Source: Brevundimonas bullata (GTDB lineage: Bacteria; Pseudomonadota; Alphaproteobacteria; Caulobacterales; Caulobacteraceae). From it: a stretch of DNA of 64,000 nucleotides. The translations under genes and the position numbers were made by a program. The notes beneath the pieces were generated by a model, which saw only the letters and a program-made list of their open reading frames with translations, did no database searches and had not been told where the DNA came from. Positions 7,806-15,605 of this stretch are shown here, in pieces (positions within the stretch are counted from its first letter, which is position 1; each line of letters begins with the position of its first letter). The stretch is taken from positions 1 to 64,000 of the forward strand of contig NZ_QLLC01000012.1 of the NCBI RefSeq assembly GCF_003350205.1, written 5' to 3'.

Positions 7806-8375
7806 GTGTCTAGCAAAGCTGTGGTCAGGTTCAAAAGTTTCCGGCGTATCGCCGTCATCGCCGCCATTTTCGGAGCGGGCGTCTTCGCGGGCGCCGGCGC
7901 CCTCATGCCTGACGGTCGGCCGACGCCGACCGGCCTGGACGTACCGCGCTGGGTCACGCTGAAATCCTCTCAGGTCCGCGCCCGCCAGGGGCCGGGCCTC
8001 GACTACCAGATCCTGTGGGAGTACCGCGCCGCGGGCCTGCCCGTGCAAGTGATCGCCGAGACCAGGGAATGGCGCAAGATCTGCGACCCGGACGGCTCGG
8101 TCGCCTGGATTCACCGCACCGTGGCCTCGGGCCGTCGCAGCGTGTTCAACCGCTCGGCCGAGGAAATCCCGATCCATTCTGGTCGTTCCGCCACCTCCTC
8201 GGTTCGCGCCCGCCTGTCGCCGCGCTCCATCGTCTCGCTGGACGAGTGCGAGGAGGGCTGGTGCCGGGTGCGGGCGCGCAAGATCCGCGGCTGGGTGCCC
8301 GAGCGCGCCGTGTTCGGAACCCAGCAACGCGCCCTTTGCAACGCCGCCCGGCCCGCCGGCGCGGGGCGCAGCTAG
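7806..8375 (+). CDS. Exported protein with two bacterial SH3-like domains
   Basis: The 189-residue product has an N-terminal hydrophobic segment (IAVIAAIFGAGVFAGAGAL, about residues 15-33) that is a signal peptide or membrane anchor. Two SH3-like repeats follow: one opens VTLKSSQVRARQGPG and contains DGSVAWIHRT, the other opens IPIHSGRSATSSVRARL and contains KIRGWVPERAVFG. Such domains often bind cell-wall peptides or mediate envelope protein contacts. No catalytic domain is present. The start codon is GTG. It lies divergent to the hydroxyacid dehydrogenase and upstream of fabA, separated from it by a structured repeat and a palindrome, so co-transcription with fabA is unlikely. Confidence 0.8.
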   Translation: MSSKAVVRFKSFRRIAVIAAIFGAGVFAGAGALMPDGRPTPTGLDVPRWVTLKSSQVRARQGPGLDYQILWEYRAAGLPVQVIAETREWRKICDPDGSVAWIHRTVASGRRSVFNRSAEEIPIHSGRSATSSVRARLSPRSIVSLDECEEGWCRVRARKIRGWVPERAVFGTQQRALCNAARPAGAGRS

Positions 8376-8424
8376 AGCGAAATCGGCCTGGACGCGCTGG
8401 CGTCTAGGCTCAGATATTCGCGCC
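8372..8424 (+). repeat. Structured intergenic repeat, family 5 (copy a)
   Basis: The element starts at the stop codon of the preceding gene with CTAGAGCGAAATCGG and ends CTCAGATATTCGCGCC. A 9-base-pair hairpin (CCTGGACGC with GCGTCTAGG) lies inside, and GCGAA/TTCGC can pair as an outer stem. Copies near 12.0 and 27.8 kb keep flank sequence but have a different inner hairpin or have lost part of it. Confidence 0.65.
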
Positions 8425-8434
8425 AACATCACAC

Positions 8435-8464
8435 CTGGAGGCTGACCGAGCGGTCAGGCTCCAG
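8435..8464. promoter_or_regulatory. Palindrome upstream of fabA, possible operator
   Basis: The perfect 14-base dyad TGACCGAGCGGTCA is nested in a wider inverted repeat (CTGGAG ... CTCCAG), about 70 bases before the fabA start. The dyad looks like a TetR-family operator, a regulator class that controls fabA/fabB in other bacteria. It could equally be an RNA hairpin in the leader. Neither role is demonstrated by the sequence. Confidence 0.4.
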
Positions 8465-8532
8465 ACTTCACAACAGTTGAGCGGGCGCGCCGGGTCGTGT
8501 AACCCGCCCGCAACACTTCCGGAGCGTCAGCC

Positions 8533-9072
8533 TTGAGCCAGTCCCAATATCCGTCGTCGTTCGATCATGAAGGCCTGCTGGCCTCGGGCCGTGGCGAACT
8601 GTTCGGTCCGGGCAACGCCCAGCTTCCGGCCCCGCCGATGCTGATGTTCGACCGCATCACGACCATCACCGCCGACGGCGGCGACTACGGCAAGGGCTAT
8701 GTCGAGGCGGAACTCGACATCAACCCGGACCTCTGGTTCTTCCAGTGCCACTTCATCGGCGATCCGGTCATGCCGGGCTGCCTGGGCCTGGACGCCATGT
8801 GGCAGTTGGTCGGCTTCTACCTCGGCTGGATCGGCGGTCCCGGCAAGGGCCGGGCGCTCGGCGTCGGCGAGGTCAAGTTCACCGGCCAGGTGACGCCGGA
8901 CGTCAAGAAGGTGGTCTATAAGGTCCACCTGAAGCGCGTCATCAACCGCAAGCTGGTCATGGGCATCGCCGACGGCGTGCTCGAGGCCGACGGCGAGGTC
9001 ATCTACACCTGCGCCGACATGCGCGTCGGCCTGTTCGGCGGCGCGGCCGCGGTAGCGGCTGCGGACGCCTGA
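8533..9072 (+). CDS. fabA: 3-hydroxydecanoyl-ACP dehydratase/isomerase FabA
   Basis: FabA dehydrates 3-hydroxydecanoyl-ACP and isomerises trans-2 to cis-3-decenoyl-ACP, the branch point to unsaturated fatty acids. The 179-residue hot-dog-fold protein has catalytic His73 in [14 protein letters not shown] and Asp87 in GCLGLDAMW. The opening [16 protein letters not shown] is the usual FabA N-terminus. The start codon is TTG with a nearby GGAG-containing leader, and no better ATG exists upstream. fabB follows after 60 bases, the standard arrangement in which the two form the anaerobic unsaturated fatty acid pathway. Confidence 0.97.
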   Translation: MSQSQYPSSFDHEGLLASGRGELFGPGNAQLPAPPMLMFDRITTITADGGDYGKGYVEAELDINPDLWFFQCHFIGDPVMPGCLGLDAMWQLVGFYLGWIGGPGKGRALGVGEVKFTGQVTPDVKKVVYKVHLKRVINRKLVMGIADGVLEADGEVIYTCADMRVGLFGGAAAVAAADA

Positions 9073-9132
9073 CCCCATTTAACGCAGACCGCGGTTCACG
9101 CGGCGCCTGAAGACTGAATGATAGGAAACACC

Positions 9133-10362
9133 ATGCGGCGTGTCGTCGTCACCGGATTGGGCATCGTCTCCTCCATCGGCACCGGCCAGGACGAGGTCAC
9201 AGCCTCCCTGCGCGAAGCCAAGTCGGGCGTCCAGCACGCCGCCGACCACGCCAAGTACGGCTTCCGCTCACAGGTCTGGGCGCCGCCGTCGCTGGGCGTG
9301 ACCGCCGAAGACTGGGCGCCGCTGGTGGACCGCCGCGCGGCGCGCTTCCTGGCCAACGGCACGGCCTGGGCGCACATCGCCTTCGAAGAAGCGCTGAAGG
9401 ACAGCGGCCTGAGCGCCGAAGAGATCAAGGACGAGCGCATCGGCCTGATCGTCGGCGAGGGCGGCCCCTCGACCCAGGTCATCCTGCAGGCGGCCCAAAC
9501 CACCATCGAAAAGGGCTCGCCCAAGCGCGTCGGCCCCTTCGCCGTGCCCAAGGCCATGGCCAGCGGCCCGTCGGCGGTGTTGGCCACCTGGTTCCAGCTG
9601 AAGGGCATCAACTATTCGATCTCCTCGGCCTGCGCGACCTCGGCCCACTGCATCGGCGCGGCCGCCGAGCAGATCGCCTGGGGCAAGCAGGACGTGGTCT
9701 TCGCCGGCGGTTGCGAGGATATCGACTGGTCCATGTCGAACATGTTCGACGCCATGGGCGCCATGTCCTCCAACTTCAACGAGACGCCTGCCGTCGCTTC
9801 GCGCGCCTATGACAAGGACCGCGACGGCTTCGTCATCGCCGGCGGCGCGGGCATCGTGGTCCTGGAAGAATACGAACGCGCCGTGGCGCGCGGCGCGACC
9901 ATCTATGCCGAAGTCACCGGCTACGCCGCCAACTCGGACGGCTACGACATGGTCGCCCCCTCGGGCGAGGGCGCTGAGCGCTGCATGAAGCTGGCCCTGA
10001 AGATGGCCGGCGATCCGCGCATCGACTACCTGAACCCGCACGGCACCTCGACGCCGGTCGGCGACTCCAAGGAGATGGGCGCGGTGCGCAACGTCTTCGG
10101 CGACGACCTGCCGATGATCTCCTCGACCAAGTCGCTGACGGGCCATTCCCTGGGCGCCGCTGGCGCGCAGGAAGCCATCTACTGCTTGTTGATGATGAAG
10201 CACGGCTTCGCCGCCGAGAGCGCCCACATCGAAAATCTGGACCCCGAGTTCGAGGGCATGCCGATCCTGCGTGAACGCCACGACGGCGAGCTGAAGCACG
10301 TCATGTCCAACTCGTTTGGGTTCGGCGGCACCAACGGCGCCCTGATCCTGTCCAAGGTCTGA
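9133..10362 (+). CDS. fabB: 3-oxoacyl-ACP synthase I FabB
   Basis: FabB condenses malonyl-ACP with growing acyl chains and elongates the cis-3-decenoyl-ACP made by FabA. The 409-residue thiolase-fold enzyme has the Cys167-His303-His338 triad in [21 protein letters not shown] and [13 protein letters not shown] start at the ATG at 9133, which has AGGAAA just upstream and gives [13 protein letters not shown]; a second ATG 15 bases earlier would add five residues. The glycine-rich C-terminal [12 protein letters not shown] is intact. It is cotranscribed with fabA. A fabI enoyl reductase gene, which often follows in alphaproteobacteria, is absent here. Confidence 0.97.
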   Translation: MRRVVVTGLGIVSSIGTGQDEVTASLREAKSGVQHAADHAKYGFRSQVWAPPSLGVTAEDWAPLVDRRAARFLANGTAWAHIAFEEALKDSGLSAEEIKDERIGLIVGEGGPSTQVILQAAQTTIEKGSPKRVGPFAVPKAMASGPSAVLATWFQLKGINYSISSACATSAHCIGAAAEQIAWGKQDVVFAGGCEDIDWSMSNMFDAMGAMSSNFNETPAVASRAYDKDRDGFVIAGGAGIVVLEEYERAVARGATIYAEVTGYAANSDGYDMVAPSGEGAERCMKLALKMAGDPRIDYLNPHGTSTPVGDSKEMGAVRNVFGDDLPMISSTKSLTGHSLGAAGAQEAIYCLLMMKHGFAAESAHIENLDPEFEGMPILRERHDGELKHVMSNSFGFGGTNGALILSKV

Positions 10363-10559
10363 TTTCGACCCGGCGAGCAAAAAATCTCGCAGAACACGAA
10401 AAGGCCCCCATTCGGTCGTGAGCCCGCCCGGAACGGGGGTCAAATCTACATCATCGGCTCGTCGGAGTTCGGAAGAGTCCCGGATCCTGAACAGCCCCCC
10501 CAGCCCCCCAGGATTTTTCCGCTTAGGGCTTCGACGGGCCGATGCTTCCTCCAAGTGAG

Positions 10560-10605
10560 ACGCCCGCGACCGCCCCCCTCCCCCTCCTGGCGACGCGGGC
10601 GTTTT
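10560..10605 (+). terminator. Probable terminator downstream of fabAB
   Basis: ACGCCCGCG and CGCGGGCGT form a 9-base-pair stem with a long C-rich loop, followed by TTTT. It is about 200 bases past the fabB stop. The sequence between fabB and this hairpin shows no convincing gene. Confidence 0.55.
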
Positions 10606-10635
10606 GCTGTCCGGCCAAATCGAAACGAAGAGCGA

Positions 10636-11985
10636 TCAGCCGGGCAGGCTGATCGTCGTCCGCTCGCCGTCGCGCATCACCGTCAGGTCGACCGCACCGC
10701 CGGCAGCCTGCAGGGCCGCAGCCAAGGCCGTCATGTCCGCCACGCTGGTCGAACCCGCCGAGACCACCACGTCGCCCGCCTGAACGCCCGCCGCCGCCGC
10801 GGCGGAACCGCCCTCGACCACGGTGATCTGGGCGCCCGCGCCGTCGCCGCTGTTGCGGAAGGTCAGGCCCCGCGCCATGGCCGCGCTGCGCCCCACCCGC
10901 ACGGCCGCCGGATCGGGTGACTGGACCGTCAGAGTTGCCGTCGCCTCGCGTCCGTCGCGCAGATAGACGACCGGCAGGGCGGCGCCGGGCCGAGCGATGC
11001 CGACCGTGGCCTGGACCGAGCCGGCGTTGGCCACGGGGCGGTTCTGGATGCGGGTGATCACGTCGCCGGGGCGCAGGCCCGCCTGCTCGGCGGATGACCC
11101 CGGCGCGGCGTCATAGACGACGGCCCCGCGCACCAGGTTCAGCCCCAGATCACGCGCCCGTTCGGCTGTCAGAGACCCCAGGGCCACGCCGATCTGACCG
11201 CGCTTGACCTCGCCGGTGGCGCGCAACTGGTCGACCACGAACATCATGATTCGCGTCGGCACGGCGAAGGCGATGCCGTCGTTGCCGCCGCCCATGCCGC
11301 CGGACAGGATCGAGGTGTTGATGCCGATCAGCCGGCCCCGGCTGTCCAGCAGCGGCCCGCCCGAGTTGCCCGAGTTCACCGCCGCGTCGGTCTGGATATA
11401 GTCCTCGATGGCGTCGCCCATGCCCGAGCGGTTCAGGCCCGAGATGACCCCCATGGTCAGGGTCTGATCCAGACCCAGGGGATAGCCGACCGCAAAGGCC
11501 AGGTCGCCGGTGCGCAGGGTGTCGGAATCCACCGTCTGGACCTGGGACAGGCCCTTGGCCTCGATCTTCAGCACGGCGATGTCGGTGGCCTTGTCCGCCC
11601 CGATCAGGACCGCGTCGAACAGGCGGCCGTCGGTCATGTCGACGGTGAATTTCTGACCGTTCTCGATGACGTGGTTGTTGGTGACGATGATGCCGTTGGC
11701 GGCGTCGATGATGACGCCGGACCCGCCCTGCGAGGGCTTGGGATCGCCGTCCGAGCTGGGGCCGCGCGACTGGCCCAGGGTCGTGACCTGCACCACGGCG
11801 GGCAGGGAGGCGTCGAGACCGGCTGCGAAGGTGAAGACCCCGCGTCGCGCGTCATAGGGCAGGCCCGCCACGGACGGCGTCTGCACTGAAGCGGCGGCCG
11901 GGGCCGCGATCACCGCAACCGGCGTCGCGCTCAGAATCAGGACAAGGGCGGCGCCGGTCGAGGCCAGCAGGGTGGATCGCGTCAT
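10636..11985 (-). CDS. Periplasmic DegP/Do-like serine protease
   Basis: The 449-residue product is a trypsin-like protease with PDZ domains that degrades or chaperones misfolded envelope proteins. A signal peptide covers about residues 1-28. The catalytic triad is His105 (TNNHVIE), Asp135 (ATDIAVLK) and Ser208 (NSGNSGGPLLD). A first PDZ domain spans about residues 270-355 (GQIGVALGSLTAERA, GLRPGDVI) and a second, shorter one the last 80 residues (GVQAGDVVVS). Residues GPSSDGDPKPSQGG form a short LA-loop-like insert. It resembles HtrA/DegQ, and which paralogue it represents is not resolved. The gene stands alone with a structured repeat in its upstream region. Confidence 0.93.
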   Translation of the reverse strand: MTRSTLLASTGAALVLILSATPVAVIAAPAAASVQTPSVAGLPYDARRGVFTFAAGLDASLPAVVQVTTLGQSRGPSSDGDPKPSQGGSGVIIDAANGIIVTNNHVIENGQKFTVDMTDGRLFDAVLIGADKATDIAVLKIEAKGLSQVQTVDSDTLRTGDLAFAVGYPLGLDQTLTMGVISGLNRSGMGDAIEDYIQTDAAVNSGNSGGPLLDSRGRLIGINTSILSGGMGGGNDGIAFAVPTRIMMFVVDQLRATGEVKRGQIGVALGSLTAERARDLGLNLVRGAVVYDAAPGSSAEQAGLRPGDVITRIQNRPVANAGSVQATVGIARPGAALPVVYLRDGREATATLTVQSPDPAAVRVGRSAAMARGLTFRNSGDGAGAQITVVEGGSAAAAAGVQAGDVVVSAGSTSVADMTALAAALQAAGGAVDLTVMRDGERTTISLPG

Positions 11986-12010
11986 GGTGGGTCCCTTCGC
12001 AGGCGCACAG

Positions 12011-12054
12011 CCTAAAGCGAAAGCGATTGCATCTGAACCCAGATATTCGCTCCA
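12011..12054 (+). repeat. Structured intergenic repeat, family 5 (copy b, shortened)
   Basis: The copy reads CCTAAAGCGAAAGCGATTGC then ATCTGAACCCAGATATTCGC. It keeps the flanks of copy c (AGCGAA and CTGAACCCAGATATTCGC) but lacks one arm of the inner hairpin. It lies just upstream of the degP-like start codon, in the likely promoter or leader region of that gene. Confidence 0.6.
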
Positions 12055-12115
12055 GCAACCATGCTGGGAAACCCGCCCTGACGACGGCCTCGACCGTCAC
12101 GATAGCCGTGAGCCC

Positions 12116-13306
12116 TTAGAAGGCGCTTTCGCCCGTGATGGCCCGGCCTAGGATCAGGGCGTGGACGTCGTGCGCGCCCTCATAGGTGTTGACCGTTTCG
12201 AGGTTCATGGCGTGGCGCATGACGTGCAACTCGCCGGTGATGCCGGCCCCGCCGTGCATGTCGCGGGCCTCGCGCGCCACGGCCAGGGCCTTGCCGCAGT
12301 TGTTGCGCTTCATCAGGCTGATGGCCTCCGGCACCCAGGCGCCGGTATCGAGCAGACGGCCGAGCGCATAGGCGCCCTCGAAGCCGAGGAAGATCTCGGT
12401 CTGCATGTCGGCCAGCTTCTTCTGCACCAGTTGGCGCGACGACAGCGGGCGGCCGAACAGCATCCGCTCGCCGACATAGTCGCGGCTGGCGTGGAAGCAG
12501 AACTCGGCGGCGCCCATGGCCCCCCAGGCGATGCCGAAGCGCGCCTTGTTCAGGCAGGAGAACGGTCCGCGCAGGCCTTGCACGCCCGGCAGGATGTTGG
12601 CTTCCGGCACGAAGACGTCGTTCAGGCCGATGTCCCCGGTGATCGAGGCGCGAAGCGACAGCTTGTCGCCGATCTTGTCCGTGGTGAAGCCGTCGAAATC
12701 ACGCTCGACGATGAAGCCGCGAATTTTGTCGTCCAGCTTGGCCCAGACGATGGCCAGGTCGCTGATGGGCGAGTTGGTGATCCAGTATTTGGCGCCGTTC
12801 AGGCGATAGCCGCCGTCGACCTTGACCGCCTTGGTCTTCATCGAAGCCGGGTCCGAGCCGCCGTCAGCCTCGGTCAGGCCGAAGCAGCCGACCAGCTCGC
12901 CCGCCGCCATTTTCGGCAGGAACTTCTTCTTCTGCTCTTCCGAGCCGAAAGCGTAGATCGGGTACATGGCCAGCGACGATTGCACCGACATGGCCGAGCG
13001 ATAACCGCTGTCGACCGCCTCGACCTCACGCGCGATCAGGCCATAGGCGACGTGGCTGGCTTCCGAGCCGCCGTATTGTTCCGGCAGCATGGCGCCGAGG
13101 AAGCCCATCTCGCCCATCTCGGTCATGATGGCGCGATCAAAGGTCTCATCACGGAAAGCCTCGACCACGCGCGGCAGCAGGGCCTCGCGGGCATAAGACC
13201 GCGCCGCGTCCTGAATCATCCGCTCGTCGTCGGTCAGGCGCCCCCGCAGGTCGAACGGGTCGTCCCAACGGAAGGTCTGTTGCGGAGCGTGCGAGCCGTC
13301 GGCCAT
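12116..13306 (-). CDS. gcdH: Glutaryl-CoA dehydrogenase
   Basis: This FAD enzyme oxidises and decarboxylates glutaryl-CoA to crotonyl-CoA in lysine, tryptophan and glutarate breakdown. The 396-residue protein shows the acyl-CoA dehydrogenase signatures [13 protein letters not shown] and KYWITNSPI. The [20 protein letters not shown] end carries the catalytic Glu. The fragments [18 protein letters not shown] and [14 protein letters not shown] are characteristic of the glutaryl-CoA branch. The start at 13306 follows AGGAAA at proper spacing; a longer frame exists but is not needed. A CaiB-type CoA transferase 0.6 kb away fits a glutarate activation step. Specificity is inferred from family phrasing. 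Confidence 0.92.
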   Translation of the reverse strand: MADGSHAPQQTFRWDDPFDLRGRLTDDERMIQDAARSYAREALLPRVVEAFRDETFDRAIMTEMGEMGFLGAMLPEQYGGSEASHVAYGLIAREVEAVDSGYRSAMSVQSSLAMYPIYAFGSEEQKKKFLPKMAAGELVGCFGLTEADGGSDPASMKTKAVKVDGGYRLNGAKYWITNSPISDLAIVWAKLDDKIRGFIVERDFDGFTTDKIGDKLSLRASITGDIGLNDVFVPEANILPGVQGLRGPFSCLNKARFGIAWGAMGAAEFCFHASRDYVGERMLFGRPLSSRQLVQKKLADMQTEIFLGFEGAYALGRLLDTGAWVPEAISLMKRNNCGKALAVAREARDMHGGAGITGELHVMRHAMNLETVNTYEGAHDVHALILGRAITGESAF

Positions 13307-13450
13307 CGGTGTTTCCTGCGCGAGTATGCGGGGCTCTCTGATCGTCACGCGCAAAGGGCATGACGACGGGACCCCTGTTCCAGGGGCCGGTTTAGGCCAA
13401 AACTATTGAACCGGGTAGAGGGCCGCGGCGAACCGCGTTAGGTTGCGGCC

Positions 13451-13717
13451 ATGTCGAATACGTTTTCCCGCCTGTTCCGCGACCACCCGCGCGAGGTCCG
13501 CGAGACCTATCTCGAACACATGGTCGCCTCAGCCCGCTTCGGCTTCAAGCTGATCCGTCTGGCCGGCTGCGCCTTCACCCACGCCGTCGTGCCGGGCCTG
13601 CACAAAAGCACCGTCTCCGACGCCATTCGCAGCATGGCCCGCGACATGGGCGGCCGCGCCGAGGAGGCCCGCGACAGCCGCATGAGAAACGCCGGCGTCT
13701 GGGACGTGGGGCTGTAG
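13451..13717 (+). CDS. Small DUF6356-family protein
   Basis: The 88-residue protein has the pattern RLFRDHPREVRETYLEHM followed by ASARFGFKLIRLAGCAFTHAVVPGLH, which I recognise as the DUF6356 family common in Caulobacterales and sphingomonads. The central part is moderately hydrophobic and may be membrane-associated. No function is known to me. It stands between gcdH (divergent) and an intergenic repeat, in the same direction as the CoA transferase gene. No signal peptide is seen. Confidence 0.75.
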   Translation: MSNTFSRLFRDHPREVRETYLEHMVASARFGFKLIRLAGCAFTHAVVPGLHKSTVSDAIRSMARDMGGRAEEARDSRMRNAGVWDVGL

Positions 13718-13726
13718 AACAAGAAT

Positions 13727-13882
13727 TCTCCCTCCCCTTCATGGGGAGGGTGGTCGCGAAGCGACCGGGTGGGGAGGGCGTGGCGATACAGACGCAGCGT
13801 TTGACTTGCCAAGCGCCCCCACCCGTCTTCGCCCCCGAACAAGTCGGGGCCTCAGCCACCCTCCCCACAAGGGGGAGGGAGA
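13727..13882. repeat. Intergenic palindromic repeat, family 1 (copy 2 of 3)
   Basis: The element opens TCTCCCTCCCCTTCATGGGG and closes with a matching inverted arm around AAGGGGGAGGGAGA. Internal inverted segments include GGTCGCGAAGCGACC and CACCCGTC/GGGTGGGG. It is very close in layout to copy 3 near 61.9 kb. It ends only about 14 bases before the start of the CoA transferase gene, so it may lie in that transcript's leader. Confidence 0.85.
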
Positions 13883-13895
13883 GGTATGAAGCTTC

Positions 13896-15086
13896 ATGAC
13901 CCAGACCCAAGGCCCCCTCTCCGGCGTTCGCGTTCTCGACCTCAGCCGGGTTTTGGCCGGCCCCTGGGCGACGCAGACCCTGGCCGATCTCGGCGCCGAG
14001 GTGATCAAGATCGAGCGCCCCGACGAGGGCGACGACACCCGCCACTGGGGTCCGCCCTTCACCACCACGACCGAAGGGGCCAAGGGCGACGCCGCCTATT
14101 TCATGTGCGCCAACCGGGGCAAGAAGTCGGTCGAACTGGACATCGCCAGCCCTGACGGCGCCGAGGCCGTGCGTCGTCTGGCCGCGACCTGCGACGTGGT
14201 GGTCGAAAACTTCAAGACCGGCGGATTGAAGAAATACGGCCTCGACTACGCCGGCCTGTCAGCGGTCAATCCGCGCCTCGTCTACTGCTCCATCACCGGC
14301 TTCGGTCAGGACGGGCCGGACGCGCACCGGGCCGGCTACGACTACATGATCCAGGCCATGGGCGGGCTGATGTCGATCACCGGCCAGCCCGACGGCGCGC
14401 CCGGCGCCGAGCCGATGAAGGTCGGGGTGGCGGTCGTGGACCTGTTCACCGGCCTCTACGCCTCCAACGCCATTCTCGCCGCCCTGATGCACGCGCGCGC
14501 CACCGGCGAGGGTCAGTCCATCGACATCGCCCTGTTCGACGTCCAGGCGGCCATGCTGGCCAATCAGGCGACGAACTTCTTTGTCTCGGGCAATGCCCCG
14601 ACGCGGATGGGCAACGCCCACCCCAACCTGGCCCCCTACCAGCCCTTCCCCTGTTCGGACGGCATGGTGGTCATCGCCGTCGGCAACGACGGCCAGTTCC
14701 GCGCCCTGGCCAAGGCCCTGGGCGTCGCGCCCATGGGCGCCGATCCGCACTTTGCGACCAACGCCCTGCGGGTCCAGCACCGCGCCGAGCTGTCCCCCAC
14801 CCTGTCGGCCCTGACGGCGGGCTTCACCATGAAGGGGCTGATGGCGGCGCTGGAGGCGGCGGGCGTGCCCTGCGGCCCCGTCAACACCGTGGACCAGGTG
14901 TTCGAGGAACCCCAGGCGCTCCATCGCGGCCTGACCGTCGAGCAGTCGCGTCCCGATCTGGCGGCGCCGATCCGCACCGTGGCCTCGCCCATCCGCCTGT
15001 CGAAAACCCCCGTCCGCTACGACGCCCCGCCGCCGAAGCTGGGGCAGGACACGGACGACGTGCTGGCGACGCTGAAGGCTGACTAG
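13896..15086 (+). CDS. CaiB/BaiF-family CoA transferase (probable glutarate/succinyl-CoA type)
   Basis: A class III CoA transferase of 396 residues that would move CoA between carboxylic acids. The opening LSGVRVLDLSRVLAGPWATQ and the phrase ADLGAEVIKIERP are family hallmarks. The probable catalytic Asp182 is in VVDLFTGLYAS, and GYDYMIQAMGGLMSITG forms the CoA-binding region. The C-terminal GVPCGPVNTVDQVFEEPQ is also standard. Proximity to glutaryl-CoA dehydrogenase suggests activation of glutarate with succinyl-CoA, as in SUGCT-like enzymes. That specificity is inferred from context. The start ATG is only 14 bases past a palindromic repeat. Confidence 0.88.
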   Translation: MTQTQGPLSGVRVLDLSRVLAGPWATQTLADLGAEVIKIERPDEGDDTRHWGPPFTTTTEGAKGDAAYFMCANRGKKSVELDIASPDGAEAVRRLAATCDVVVENFKTGGLKKYGLDYAGLSAVNPRLVYCSITGFGQDGPDAHRAGYDYMIQAMGGLMSITGQPDGAPGAEPMKVGVAVVDLFTGLYASNAILAALMHARATGEGQSIDIALFDVQAAMLANQATNFFVSGNAPTRMGNAHPNLAPYQPFPCSDGMVVIAVGNDGQFRALAKALGVAPMGADPHFATNALRVQHRAELSPTLSALTAGFTMKGLMAALEAAGVPCGPVNTVDQVFEEPQALHRGLTVEQSRPDLAAPIRTVASPIRLSKTPVRYDAPPPKLGQDTDDVLATLKAD

Positions 15087-15090
15087 CGCC

Positions 15091-15519
15091 CTATCCGACC
15101 GCCGAGAGCCAAAACACCAGCATCCACGCGACCATTCCCGCCACGAGGGCGAACCCCGTCCATTGCAACACGCCCATCCGGCGCGGCAGGCTGGTGCCGG
15201 CGAAGCCGCCGGCTGTGACGAACAGAGCCAAGGCCAATCCTCGGGCCGCCACCCTTTCGCCGGGCGCAGCGGGCGCTAGATCATCGCCTTCTTCCAACCC
15301 AAACTCGCCCGCCCGAACCAGCGCCAGCAGATCACGAGCCTGTGCCGCCTGATCGACCCGACCCATCAGCCGCAGACCCAGCGCGCGCTGCATCAGGGGA
15401 TCGACCGTCGTCTGGAACCGCTCGGTCACATCCACGTCCACCCCGTGCGAGGCGAGGAAGGCCGCCGCGAGGTCGGCCTCATAGACATCCTGATAGCGGG
15501 CGATTTCAACAAGGCTCAT
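15091..15519 (-). CDS. DUF2007-type protein with C-terminal membrane segments
   Basis: The N-terminal 70 residues (LVEIARYQDVYEADLAAAFL, then VDVDVTERFQT) match the DUF2007 'putative signal transducing' fold, which is found in many proteobacteria as a small stand-alone domain. The C-terminal half adds two hydrophobic stretches (ARGLALALFVTAGGFAGTSL and WTGFALVAGMVAWMLVFWLSAV), probably transmembrane. Function is not known. It converges with the CoA transferase gene and lies downstream of the sucAB terminator, so it has its own promoter. Confidence 0.7.
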   Translation of the reverse strand: MSLVEIARYQDVYEADLAAAFLASHGVDVDVTERFQTTVDPLMQRALGLRLMGRVDQAAQARDLLALVRAGEFGLEEGDDLAPAAPGERVAARGLALALFVTAGGFAGTSLPRRMGVLQWTGFALVAGMVAWMLVFWLSAVG

Positions 15520-15547
15520 GGGGCGAGGCTAGCACGCCGGGCCCAAT

Positions 15548-15580
15548 TGAAAACGGCGGCTCCCGAAAGAGCCGCCGTCG
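15548..15580 (-). terminator. Rho-independent terminator of sucAB
   Basis: On the minus strand ACGGCGGCTC pairs with GAGCCGCCGT around a six-base loop and is followed by TTTTC. It lies 26 bases beyond the sucB stop codon. Confidence 0.85.
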
Positions 15581-15605
15581 TCATGCTTCGCTTTGCTGGC
15601 GGACC

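Noticed and set aside
10363-10559. Remnant of fabI or a small protein between fabB and its terminator
   Set aside because: Short frames in this gap have no homology that I recognise. Only a weak inverted repeat (GGCCCCCATTC / GAACGGGGGTC) is visible.
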